Assembly: GCA_036345935.2 (NCBI GenBank)
Contig: JADWOT020000002.1
Location: 21,144,355 to 21,208,354, forward strand
Direction: 5' to 3'
Length of the DNA stretch: 64,000 nt
Origin: Taenia hydatigena
Lineage: Eukaryota > Platyhelminthes > Cestoda > Cyclophyllidea > Taeniidae
Part shown: positions 9,639 through 22,019 of the stretch, piece by piece
How the letters are laid out: each line of letters begins with the position of its first letter
Numbering within the stretch: position 1 is the first letter of the stretch
Translations under genes and position numbers: made by a program
Notes under the pieces: generated by a model
Database searches by the model: none
What the model was told of the DNA's origin: nothing
What the model saw: the letters and a program-made list of their open reading frames with translations, nothing else

Positions 9639-12600
9639 CTAAATAGAAAAAAGGATTTAATAACTAACAATTGTCATACAATAAAAAGCAGTGAGCAGTG
9701 AAAATAGAGAACATCCTTGGTCCTTGAATTGTTTGAATCTATCAAAAATGCAGGAAAGCATCTGCCTCGAAAACAACGCTGTATGCGAGCTTTAAGGAAG
9801 AGTGCAAATAAGTCCATTTCTCCTAGGTTTCCCGCAGTATGCTTTAATTCAACGTTTGGTACTGTAGCACATTTGTTTGCAGAGGACTTTTGGTAGGCAA
9901 ATGGGCAGATTGGGACAGTCTCGCTTTTTGGCAGGCGTCACCGACTTCTAATGAAGACGAGGAGACAAACTAATCCCCTATAAAATTTTGCTTATCTGCA
10001 AAGTGGTTGTTGGCGTAATATATGTTGTTTACTTCTAACACCTCTTTGCGTTTATGGACGCGAATCAACAGCCTGTGTGTACTAATGTTTCTATTCACAG
10101 GACGGTTTACATTTTCAAACAATTTTAAGGTCTATTAAAATTAAGATATTGAGGTGATAAAGATAACTTTATTTCCGCAGCTATTAGATTGGACTATGGC
10201 AGCTAAACGTTCACCTTCAAGCTTTCAGCCAAATAAATAACAGCTTGCGTTTTCTCAATAGTAGCTTTTAAAAAAATAGCAAAACAATTCTTAAAGGTTT
10301 ATGTGAAACAAGCATAGCGTAGGCTTGGTATCCTGTACTCTAATGGCTGGGCGGAAAAGGATATCAAGCGAGCTCTGCATTGGATTTTACGGACCAGAAG
10401 TCGCTGGATTTTCTATATACGCTGTTGCATCGGTTAATGAAATCGAGATTGACATGTGAGTTCTCAGGGTTGTAGAGGACGGTCAACCACCCCCCGTTCA
10501 CCCGGTTTTATTGTCGTCGGACTGATAGCAACATAAGTTCCACTGCACTGACCAAAAGTTAATTCACCAAGGGCAAATGTCCCCAGCCCACAAGCTCAAG
10601 CACCAGCTCAACCCATTTTGCTGGAAATGCGTCTCAACATGGAGCTTTAGGGATAAAAAGCTAGGCGTCGCACATGTGTGACATGTGCTAGACCCACACA
10701 TGAAATATCTTCTTTTTTACCAATCCACGTAAAACGTCCTGGCACTGGCAGGATCTGCAAAGCAGACCAACTCAACACTACCGAATGGTAATGTCCCGTG
10801 CAGAAGGGGGAGAAAAAGGGAGATTTCCGTTTTATTGCAACATCTCAGACTCATTCGCTGCAACGGCCCAACCAACGCAAAGCTTCGTTTCAGCGACTAG
10901 CCGGTTTTATGGTTTTAAAGGCAGACAAAAAAGACTCGCTACGAGGGCATAAATACTGGAGAATTCTCGACAGTCACGTTTTGACTAATTGATGGCAGCC
11001 TCCTACCCACCGCAGGGAACATAAATTCCAGGCGTTGGGTCGGATAGACATTTCTGGCGAATGCAACCCCACTCTTTTGAAAGAATTCGCGTAAAAGCGT
11101 ATTTCACTTTTCCTCTTTCCTTTTTTGTGCCCAAGTTTGGACCCATCAGGACGTCTCATACCTCGTGCCTCCATTCGGTGCCCCTGATTGGTCAATAGGG
11201 TGCGGGGATGAACTTTGACCGCGGTCGCCGATCGGGTTACCATAAGTGGGCAAGGAATGAGACCCCCACTTGCCTCTGGCATTTGCCTAACAGTCACGTA
11301 CGCATACGTTATTCACCCAACCAGTAAAGGCATCTATAAATGAGGTCTTGGTCTTCTCGGCAAGTTGTACAAACTCACGCAAATGGCAAACACCAATTTA
11401 TAACGACTGGTAGGTGCATAGCATGGAGAAGTAACCCCGGTGGCTGTGAGGGGTTGCCGGTAGATCTCGGTGCCAAGTGACGCATTTTAAAGGCTGCTAA
11501 TACGCATTTTTGAAGGCGCATTTGTTATTGGCGATGGGTGCATCACACCTTTGTAGGTTTGACAATGGTTAGAACACCTCGGAGAGTGAAGTGTCAAGAC
11601 CAATATCCAGCGGTGTTTGACAAAAAAGGGGGGAAGCGGAGGAGGGGGAAGCGAAACAAAGAAGCCATTTATTGACAGCCATATCAACTGAGAAAGGTAC
11701 TAAGCGAGTGGATATCACATCCACTGACAAGCAGTGGCATGAATGGACTTGTTGAGTGGTCGACTATGCCTGGAGGAGGGTCCCAGACACGGCGTGTCAA
11801 TGATTAATCTCCATGCCAAGCAGGTCTGAGTCATTACGACTTCGGTGAATGCTAAGGTATCAGCATCAGAATATGCCTTTTTTGCGTAGCCCATCTCTAA
11901 AAATGACATGACAGGTGGCTGTTTGAAGCGTTTTCTCCACAACTGAAGTACTTAAAGGGAGTAGTATGGAATAACTTGCGCTGTTAACCGATTGGCAGTC
12001 ATAAACGGCAAAACTGGCCTTTCCGACCCTTCTCGACGCTATCTTCAAGCGTACCACCCACCAGCCCATACAATTCCAGGCCACTTACCCGACAGTCTGT
12101 ACGAGCTGGTGAAGCTACCGAGGACCAAACAAGTACGACTACATTCCCTCCACCTCATAGTGAATAGGAAAAAATGGGAAAGAAGTTTTTCATGAGAAAC
12201 AGACTAAGCACTACAACACCTCATATATCATCATCCATGAAGCTTCCTCGCTGTGGGAAGGTGTCGCCTTAGTGACGGGAGAGAATTGGGTAGTGGGTAC
12301 TCTCTCCTCCTCCTCCTCCTCAACCTCCATGAGCCCAGAACATTTGTGCGTGCTATGGTTACCCTGCTGTGGTACGAATTCAATGTAGCATCATTCTCAC
12401 GCCTGTCTAACCAACATACATTGTAGTTGCCGTTGGGATAGCTCGCGTAAGGGTGTGAAACAACATTTGGAAGACTTGAGAACGATGCACAAATGGTGAT
12501 GGAGAGGATGTGTAAAATATTGTGGACAGTCCATCCACTGTTTATGATCGTTTCTGTTCACATTTCGGTGATATTGACAGCCTGTGGATACAAATGGTGG

Positions 12601-13721
12601 AAGATATTGCTCCACATTTAGCTACTACAATCCTAGTCTAAGCATCACCCAATAGAAGATTCAATGAGTGCTCCTAAATGCAACGATCTTAGCCCTTCGG
12701 TGAGAACTCATCTTGTGGTCATTCGAGACGGTGCGAGAACAAAGAGAACAGATAACTTTCTCAGGATCAACTTGATGCTTGCCCCGAGGTTTGATGTTTA
12801 CATCTGATATCTGTAAATGTTATGCGCATAAAGGTGTAAAAACGACGGCAAGGACTGGAGATGACACGGAAAAAATGTGAGCTTTAATCCACCCTGATCA
12901 GATCATCTACTGATTAGCGTATTGGGATGAAAGAAGCAACAATTACAAGAACTTTGTTCCTTTCGATTTTTTACTGCTTATTTTAGAAAGGATTTGCAGG
13001 TTACATAATTTGTTAACTTATGAATAATTAGGTAAAATCTCACTGTTCCTTCTAATAAAATAAACAGATTTTGAGAGAAATGGAAAGATTTGCGCTAACT
13101 TAAATTAGGAATTTTAACAATAAAAAATTATGCTTAATATACTTTAGATCTATGTTATGAGTCTTTTAATAGATAAAATGTGAGTGGTCTGATAAATTGA
13201 GACCCTAAAGCAATAAAGTTTCCCTAAAATGACACTTTATCTCATGCTTTTGTGACAAATAGTAAAAAAAAGAGGCATGCAGCTTCCCAATCCTAAAATA
13301 CATGGAGAGTTTCTCATCTTGTTTAAGCAAGTCAACTGATTTTGCTTGGGTCAACGTGGAGTCGGTTTAATGCTTAAAATGCGACCTATTGAATTTTAAA
13401 AGAGCCCAAAATAAGTAATTGACTTGCGCTATGTAAACATAATTAACTTACAACCGAGATCTTGGGAATCTTCGACGAAACAAAGTTTCGTGCACTTTTG
13501 GAACGGCGCATTGCACCATACGCGTGCACAAACAACTTTCTTTGCAACGCAAATTTCGAAAAAAATGACTATTTGTAAGAAATGCCACATTCCCCAGCAT
13601 AGGAAACGCATGAAATATGCGCAACATGTCAGTTGCCTGGACACGCTTGGTTGACGCATAACTTTGCAAGTCAGAACAGCGATAATTCCACCTCTCCCAT
13701 AACCCTTTTAGCTCCACTTAC
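9639..13721. other. Probable intron sequence of the netrin receptor, no gene seen
   Basis: I see no exon with convincing domain content here. Scattered open frames on both strands are short and unlike known proteins. The stretch is AT-rich with occasional polypyrimidine tracts and one CACATGTG-centred near-palindrome at 10667-10682. Confidence 0.5.
10667..10682. repeat. Near-palindrome GTCGCACATGTGTGAC
   Basis: A 16-base site that is palindromic except for one pair of positions. It resembles the perfect GTCACATATATGTGAC sites elsewhere in the window. It carries a CACATGTG core (E-box type CANNTG). Confidence 0.45.
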
Positions 13722-13821
13722 ATAATTTTCTTCGTGTGATCGTGGTTGTGGGTGGCCGGGTGTAGGAAGTGCTCTCAGTCCATCGGTTTTAGTTACTAAT
13801 GGAAATTTATCCCCGAAGGAG
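13722..13821 (-). CDS. DCC: Candidate upstream exon of the netrin receptor (FN3 end and linker)
   Basis: An acceptor (ccaatttag) and a strong donor (TTAT|gtaagt) bound 100 bases open in only one frame, reading SFGDKFPLVTKTDGLRALPT then PGHPQPRSHEENY. The first half resembles the end of an FN3 domain and the rest an interdomain linker. It ends in phase 0. Strand and position agree with the receptor gene, but no signature residue proves it. Confidence 0.45.
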
Positions 13822-15059
13822 CTAAATTGGCGTTCCAGATGCACAATCACACACCTAGGCCACAACACCCAGTGTGAATGGTAACGGTGTTGCCTCTGCT
13901 GAGTATTTTTTTTATCCCCACATGACGGCACTTGTTCCAGCGGGTCTAAGGAGAAGCGGTCACCCTCAGACGAGCATAATTATTAATTATCCTCTCGTCT
14001 TTACTGCCATTAGTGGAAATCTTTGGGGAGAAACTCAAATCTTTAAAATAATCTTTAAAGGTGTTGCATAAGAGAGATTACCACAGTTAATTAAGTCGAA
14101 TAAAATTCTACCATGAAGACGGAAATGCTAAGCAGGCTTTCCAAGTCGGTTTGTTTTTAGTTTAAAACAGCTCAAGGAAACGGAGAGAGATTGGACTAAC
14201 AGGAAGAAGCAAAAAGTCAGACGAAGGAGACTAAAACTCTTAGACGTTTTTGAAGAGTGGCCACCGTTTCCGCTTCAACGTCAGGTGGATGGAAAGCGGG
14301 GCCAAGGGGTGGCACACTAGCGATTCCCCTGGTGAACCACTTTTCTTCATACACTCTTAGCAGAAAGTGAATAAATAAATACTCAAGTGGTAACTGTCCT
14401 GCCTGTAAGTGAAGCTTTCAGTTCAAATACTCCTTGAAAGGGAAGACTTCCTTCCGTTCTGACTTTGGAGGGAAAAGATTGACGTTGTGCCTATCGGCGT
14501 GCATTATCTCTGCTGGGGAACTTTTTGGAGCGATGTTAAATGTACCGGATTAGGCGACTAAATTAAACAGAGGGGATTTTGCCTTCACTTTCAGTGTAAC
14601 ATTTATACTCCCTCATCAGAAGAAAGAAGGCAAGTCTAAAAGGAATCTCTAAGCTAGGACAGAGGAGGTGCAGGCATTATGATGAGGGAGAGAAGATGTC
14701 TGTGGAGATTACTAAAGTTGATTGTTGGTGGAAAGGTGGAACCACCGGGTTCCACGGGACTGTTAAATTAGGGAACAAGAATCAGTACTTTGTGTTTTTA
14801 TCCGCCTCTTTAAAGCTCCGTATAACCGATGAAAGAGGTGCACGAGGCTTGCACTGCGTTTGTTACAATGTGAGAGCATAAAAGAGGAGAACAGGGAATG
14901 TAAATGCAAACATCAATCGGGGATGGAAGCTTCCAAACTCACCCCATTAAAAGGGTTTAAAATATTGTCGTCGTTGAAAGCGGTGATGCTGGTTATCTAA
15001 CCAGATGGCTGTGTCGATCCCATGGATTCGTGGCTGAAGATATGTACCCAGGACGGACA

Positions 15060-15290
15060 AATTGTTAAGAAATGGATTAATACGATGCAAATGGACAGAT
15101 GGGTGTGAGAGGGATGGACGAATACGGAATGGATGAGAGAGTGGATACGAGAGATGAGTACGGGATGCAGGATGTTGGATAGAAGGGTACCAAGTGAATG
15201 GATGGATATGGGAAGGAGGGATGGAAACGGAATGAAGGGATGGCTGGATACAGAAGTGATAGATGCATAGGTGGATGGATCCGTGGGGTA
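15060..15290. repeat. Degenerate TGGA/TCCA repeat tract
   Basis: Irregular repetition of ATGGA and GGATGG units, decayed by substitutions. On the minus strand it reads through as His/Pro/Ser-rich open frames, which explains the spurious ORFs there. Confidence 0.7.
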
Positions 15291-15967
15291 AGAGCCCCTG
15301 CCAACGACTACTACACAATTCCCACTTGTGTACGCACCCACCATACTCGAGCGGTCATCCAATTTGGCCACCACTTCTCTGGCCACATTAGGAGGCGTTT
15401 TATGGAGAAAGGATAAGCAGCTGCATGCAATTTGGGGCGTTGAAAAAAAAGAAAGCACGAAATCACATTTTGGCGCCTCTCTGGCAAAAAAAGAGGTGAA
15501 GCCGTGATGTCCAAAGCCGCTAAAATATTGCAGCGGTATAAATCGGTACAGTGTTAGTTTTCCTCCTCGGCTCCACGACTTTTTTTCACCAAAAGGACGT
15601 AATCTATTGCATTGGAGAGACGATTGCGCTTAACTGCAACTCCGAAATGGAGGATGGAGATCATTTTGTAAACAAAAGCCCAAAATTTGTGTTTTGGTCC
15701 TTTGCATTTCGGCAGAAAGTGCTCTCGCACCCCATTACGTAATCGCATTTCCCTCCCTTATTTCCACCCTCACAAACATTTTAATAGCACCAGCGATTAA
15801 TTCTTGTGAGTAAATATTTACTCTTCTGTCACCCCTGCCACACAATTTGCCTAGACTTGTTAGTTGTCGAGACCCAAAGCGGAGGCGAATTTAAAAGTTG
15901 CGTACGGGATTTCCGACACCCGCTTTATGTCCTCTGCGATAGCGGTGGACATTGCCACCTGGAGAAA

Positions 15968-15991
15968 CACACACACACACACACACACACT
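15968..15991. repeat. CA dinucleotide microsatellite
   Basis: About twelve uninterrupted CA units follow GGAGAAA. Shorter CA runs occur near 40638, 56261 and 56862. Confidence 0.9.
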
Positions 15992-17454
15992 CCTTGAGTT
16001 CAAAACACCAAGCAAACAAGAGAATACTGGTGTCCCTCCATTACAGCGGGTTTTGAACACGATTTTTGCAGCTCTTTGCATCCAAAGGTGGCAAAATCTT
16101 ATACCGAACTGCAAAAATTATTAGACTGACGCATACTTGCAGTGTGGATAGTTAAGCAGTCAGCAATTCCAGCTGGATGGATCGAGGAAGTATGACAAAT
16201 TTGGATTTAGAATTGGTGAATTGCAAAATCCGCCCAACAGGGTTCACCGAACACTATTAAAAACGAAAGTTTTATTTAACTCAGAGGAGGCAGAACATTA
16301 AATGGAATGACCCAGATTGTGGAAGATGATTTTACCCCACACATACACCCACACAATTTGTGTGAGAGAGAGGGAGGCGGTTAAGTTGGGACAACCAGGT
16401 TTAATTTGCACAATTCTTTCATTACATACGAAAAATTAGGATTTAGCTCATACAGATGACTAAAAACATTTACCAATGAGGAAGGGACACAAGGGTATCA
16501 TCGTTCGAATCACCGTTTAAAAAGGCGCTTTTTATAAGATCTGAACCATGCAATGCAGCAAGGATAGGTAATTGTTTAATTAAAAAGATTCATATATATA
16601 AGAATGATGCTTAAGTCGTAGTGCGTCAAGAAATAAAAAAGAGTTTAAAAATTGAAAAATTTTGCAATTTTAATGTAAGAGAACCCCATTTGGAAGATAA
16701 TCGAAATGCCAGAATAGTAATATCTGACTTTAAAAAAGAGGAATTACTAAAACGCGGAACGAAGACTGAACTCAATATTATGCAAATAATGATAGAAATT
16801 AAAATATCTTGCAAACTTTAGTATTTTCAAATCCAAAATCGAATGAGCCATGTGTTTAAATAAATTTTGTAAACTGCGCTGACTCAAAACTGTCCGCTTC
16901 TTTGAATCACGTTCCACAAGTTCTGGACGGCAAGATGGGTTATGTAACTGGAACCCAAAAAGTTAAGAAACAACCGTATCTTTCTGTGGCAATTGATAAT
17001 TTTAGCCTTTAGCAACTTTCGGTCCGAAATGCCGGCAGGGGTTTGCCACCGCGTTGCAGGTATTCTAAAGGTCATATAAGGCCCATTCCGCTACCACCCA
17101 AACATCAAAAGATGTAGCCGCTTCGTTGAAAGAACTAATCATTCCACAACAGTTCAAATTGTGCAAACACGACGCCCCTGTTTGCCACACACGTGTTGGT
17201 GTCATCAGTCATTACAAAAGTAATGGGGAGCAAACACACCCACCAGATTTATAATTTAAGTCTATGGGATAAACTAGTCTAGGGCTTACTTACTTTCAAG
17301 CATCTCCCTACCACATATCCAAATTTATGGTACATCAATAATTAATCTGAAGAAAATTGTTTCTCCATTTCAAAATTAGGAGGACAAGCAGTTAGCGAGC
17401 CTTCATGTTTAAAGGGAGTGAAAAGTCCCATATCATTTTCGCGCCCGCCTTCCT

Positions 17455-17516
17455 CTATGGTAACGGTAACAGGCGGTGGAGAGCGTATTTTTTCCACCTT
17501 TTAGCCGTTACCATAG
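17455..17516. repeat. 62-bp hairpin with 12-bp perfect arms
   Basis: CTATGGTAACGG at 17455-17466 is matched by its exact reverse complement CCGTTACCATAG at 17505-17516. A second inner pairing (GCGGTGGA with TCCACCTT-like bases) lengthens the stem. No gene is visible around it. Confidence 0.75.
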
Positions 17517-20500
17517 TGAAATCTTTTTACTCGAACATCAAAGTGGGGTGGTGGTTCAAAATTTATGGAAAATAAGTGGCGGGTGGAAAGAGTGGGTGGG
17601 AGATGGGTAATGGGGAAAGTACCACCCACAGTCGACGATCAAATTTAGCAAAGGTGTGGCAAACACACAGTGTGCAAACAGTCACTGTTTTTACACGTAT
17701 TAATAGAAAATGTTTAGCTGATTCAATGAAAAAAAGAAGAGTTTTCTTGACAAATAAGAAACGAATTCGGCGCGAATTTGTTACGAATTAGATATGAACT
17801 CTTTAATTCGATTACGAAAACTCGTTATACAAGCAGCCATCAGCAAGAAAATAAAATGTGCAATGTTTGAATGAACTAAAGATTATTTATTGGTCCTCCA
17901 ACTTTTTAGAAAGTGGTCGGCGACCCGTTTTTTGTTAGAAATTGGGTTTAATGATATTAATCGTATTTTTAACATCGATAATCAAAACGAAATCAATTGA
18001 ATTTCATTAAAAAGTTTAACAACTGATTGTTCAGAGAATGTAAAGTTCCAAAGGAATAAAGGGCACTTTTCTGAAAAAAAACTAGTTCTGCTCTTAAATA
18101 GACGCAACGTTTTTTGTTAGAACATAATTTACAACCTCTGTGCGCATCATATGGCTATGAGTGCCGAGTGACAAGAAGCTCCGCAGAGCATATACCTATC
18201 TATGTGTCCAGGAGTGGGGCGGGTCGTAGAGATTTCATTGTTTTACTTGAGATATGCTCATTTCACCTCACACCCTTTCCCACTGCCAAAGTTTATGCGT
18301 CTTTTAATTTTCAAAAAAGTAGATTTCCCCACCTCTCACCCTCTGTCCAATCAACCTCTGACTGGTTAAAAATAACTAACTACAACTCCACAAAACAACA
18401 ATCCTTAAGTTTGTGGCAAAATATGGAATTCAATATACAGGTCTTTTTGAATGTCTTGCGAGGTTCCCACTATTCAAGTTGGTCGCTGTGAACGGAAGCA
18501 CTACCTGACTTGTGTCGCACCTGGCGTCCTCGAAGGGTAAACTAAACGCCACTTCTCACAGGTCATTGTTCATTCATATACACAAACCAATGTTATGGTA
18601 GGTGAGCTGAAAAAAATTGGCGCTAGAAATCACCTATATGACGTCGACATGCTTAGAAATTAATTAAACGTTGCCTGAAAATGGGTATCGGGTCAAAATA
18701 TTATCCTGTCAGTGAGTTCATTTATAAACATGTGCTTTTATGTACAAAAGGGAACCGAAACGATGCTAAATTGAAAGGAATATTTGAGTCCTTTTCCTTT
18801 ACAATATTTTTAAAGTTACTTATTTTAAATGGTCGTCTGGTAGTCCCCCGATGCGATGACAATCAATGTCAGAGCATAGACAATAAAAGATGATATACAC
18901 CTCCTTCACCTCTCCCCAACAATATTATATTTTACAGCAGCCTTTTAATTTACGGTCTACAAATTAATTTTAATTGGGCCTGGCAAAGAGAGCGCCAATT
19001 TGTAAGTTGTGAGCAGTTGTGACCATAAAATTATCAAAAGGAGCCGACTTCACCCGGTTATTACCTACTCGGTGTCATAAAAACGCATAATCCTTGAAAC
19101 AACCCTATTAATATAGCTGTGTCGCCCATCCTACGATTTCTCCCAGTAAGACGTGTTAATAAAGTTGCGCGAAAGCAATTTTTTGCAATTTTTGATATTC
19201 GGTGGTAATAATAAAGGGAGAGTGACAGTGGGTGTGTGGCACTGTGTGCATCTCTTAGTTAAATCTGGCTTATCGCTTAAAATAGAGGAATCGGACGTCA
19301 ACTGCTTTCAAGCACTGTTCGCCAAGATGACAGGCAACAATTACAGAGAGGAGACGAAAACCGTGGTAAGACAGTGAAGGTTCCCAACTACTGGTCGCTA
19401 TAGACAAAGCGATAGGATGCACCTGAATCCGTGGTCGGAACATGATAAATCGCCGAAGCGATTGCCGCAATTACTCGCGGGTATTTTTAGCGATTGGTGC
19501 ATTCACACTGTTCAGGGTAAGTTCTACCCAAATCAACAGGCAGCATCCCAAGCGTTTGCTACGTGTGGAGGCAAGCGATAGGAAACAGTGCCCCTAAAAT
19601 GAAGTGCTCTCTACGCTCCTAGAAAACACTGATCTTCACCTGTTGAATTCGAATTCCTTAGTCTCTTATTCGAAAAAAAACAAAAAACTTTTCACAACAT
19701 GGCGTCAAATGGAAGTACTTTAAGTAAAATTGTCTGCCAAATTAATTTAATTTTTCTTTAATGACGCCCTTATAAAAAAGGATTGCATATAGACTGTCTG
19801 AATTTCCACATCCCAGTGGGTTTCTATGACTGTACGCAATGCCCAAGAGGGGAGTGAATTATTTAGCAACACGGTGACTCAATTTCCAAGGCTCCATATT
19901 GTCGACGACTGGCAGCAATAAGTATTATTCCTCTGGCTCTCGAATAGTGTTTACAGGAAAAATGCTAATTTAATTTAAACGAACGAAATTCGGGGTGGAC
20001 AATGACACATTTAGACCGGGAATAAACTTCACCCTGAATCGAATATCATACAGTTCCGAATCGTAGCAAAACTATTTGGATACACTTTGAAAAGGAACAC
20101 GTAATTTTTAGGGTTCCAAATGTGAAATTCTTTTATTTTCAACAGATCCAAATCCCACCCACCTCAATTATGGAATTTAATAGTAAAACTTAAAACTAAA
20201 TAAATACTCACTAGTCTATTTAAACAACAAACAATATTTTAGGAATTTAGACCTAATATTCAGATTGGCTGAACATAGCTAGTTCACTTCAAAGAATCTT
20301 TTTAATGTTTTTATCCAAACTGGAATCTCACATAAAGTTATTAAGAATTCCGATAAAATATAATTACCCTTGGGAGAAATAGCAATCGTAACCTCACGAT
20401 TTTTGTAAATTAGGAGAAGGAATTGGGCAAAAAGTTGTCAGATATTTATGCAAAGTCCAAAAAATTCGCAATCAACCAACTCGAATCATTGGGAGCAATG

Positions 20501-21014
20501 AATATTAACGGATCGAAACAGAATGAAGGTATTTAGTTTACCTTTTTAAACAAAAAAAACATCTTAGGAGAAAACTCGTCCATTCATTCTACTAGACCGG
20601 TTATTTCGGCAGTTTATTTACTATCGGAAATGAAGTACCGTCCTAAACTAAGAGGGTATTAAACGTAAACCAAAGTAGTAGCTCGACTTAGACAGAAATT
20701 TTCCCTAACTTTTAGGCTATATGACAAGCATCATTTGTGAATTATGCAGCGGTTTATTACTCTTTCCAAAAGGGTTCTTTATTTCCTAAGGCAAACGTGA
20801 ATCACTCTACGACAGACAAGTAAAATATTCTTACCAATAGATCAAAACAGATTCCCCAAGTATAAAGTTTGTCAGGGTGAATATAAAAAGGAGTAGTTGG
20901 GGGATAAAATCGGATCAGGATTGCTAGTTTTTGTTGCACAAAAAGGTTGGAAAGAAAGCCCCAACTTTTTGTGAAGATGGTTGAGAAAAGTGAACATTAA
21001 ATGCGAAAACTTAC

Positions 21015-21096
21015 TCTCGTGTGGAACGACAGTTGAATCTGACAAGTCCGTCCACGGGCGCCTGTTGGGTGCAGTCATCGAGACATGGTTCGGTAT
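21015..21096 (-). CDS. DCC: Candidate Ig-domain exon of the netrin receptor
   Basis: An excellent acceptor (ttggttttag) and donor (CGAGA|gtaagt) bound 82 bases that read TEPCLDDCTQQAPVDGLVRF then NCRSTR. The G-L-V-R-F-N-C pattern is that of strand B of an Ig domain, as expected N-terminal to the FN3 domains of DCC/neogenin. It ends in phase 2. The rest of the Ig domain was not located with confidence. It could belong to another minus-strand gene. Confidence 0.5.
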
Positions 21097-22019
21097 CTAA
21101 AACCAAGCGGTTCATCACCTTTATTTTACGGACGAATGCAGCATTAAATAAACGGTCTTAGTTATTGCTAAGCGTTTGAGGTCGAGGTTTTTAAATTTAT
21201 GGCCTCTAACCCACATTCCTGTAGATTATTACCAGAATTGCTTGATTAGGGCCAAAGCACTAGTCTCCCATGACAACTTCTGAAATCTTCGTAATCAGAA
21301 TCTCTTTATTCTTGCTGTCTGCTGATGTTTGACACGCTCAATGACAATGGTTCAGAGGAGAATCGACCACCACCGTCCAGGTGTGCAGCAGCTCCAAGGA
21401 GACATTAAGCCTCACTGATTCCTTTCCATCACCTTATCTGCCGGTCAAATCGCACATTTGAGGGCAAATGGTCTGCTCACTTCAACAGCCAGCGAATTGG
21501 TACAAACAGTAAGTGGAAGGTGGACAGGAAAGCATACAGCACGTGTGAACGAGACGAGTGGTCAATTAGGAAAATTGTGGCGATCCGATGCTAAAGGTCA
21601 TTGGTAATAATTCATTTCATAGACACTTCAGCCATATTTGCTCCCCTCAACACTAATCTCGCCCGCACAGCGTCCACAGGAGATTCTTCATTAAGATTCC
21701 CAGGCAAGCTGGCGAGTGCTTCGATGGCTGTAAACTGTTTTCTTGTATCCTTCCAGGCTGTTGATGTTAGAAAACACCAAATTCGTGTTTCATTCCAAGC
21801 AGACGGTTAAAAAAGTCTAAAAAAATTTTCTGCCTCATTGTTTGCATTTCGCCTTGAGAAGCGAAAGGCGAAAACGCTCGAAATTGGTGTATTAACTCAT
21901 TAGCTCTGGAACTTGCATGCATTTTCGAAAGGATTGAGAAGAAAAAATTAGCACATGAAATACTCGGAGATGAAGGAAGCCTCCTAGAGACGAGGGATTC
22001 AGTGATGAGGCAGAAAACG
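21097..22019. other. Non-coding stretch, nothing recognised
   Basis: No exon or repeat could be supported here. The open frames on both strands are short and lack motifs. Confidence 0.5.

Larger units (their letters stand above)
13822..21014. other. Probable intron sequence of the netrin receptor; weak exon candidates only
   Basis: Mostly AT-rich non-coding DNA on both strands. Weak minus-strand exon candidates are a 54-bp piece at 14943-14996 (open, acceptor ttag, donor GGG|gtgagt, reading ITSITAFNDDNILNPFNG) and a frame-open piece near 16475-16540. Neither carries a domain signature. It also holds degenerate TGGA repeats near 15.1-15.3 kb, a CA run and a hairpin at 17455-17516. Confidence 0.45.

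Noticed and set aside
18114..18491. 125-residue plus-strand frame with a YGYECRV stretch resembling an Ig F strand
   Set aside because: No B-strand partner, no splice sites that would place it in a gene, wrong strand for the nearby gene, and otherwise unremarkable composition.
20821..20990. Possible second half of the Ig domain following the 21015-21096 exon
   Set aside because: A phase-compatible open stretch exists, but it lacks the expected Trp and Y-x-C pattern, so it was not called.
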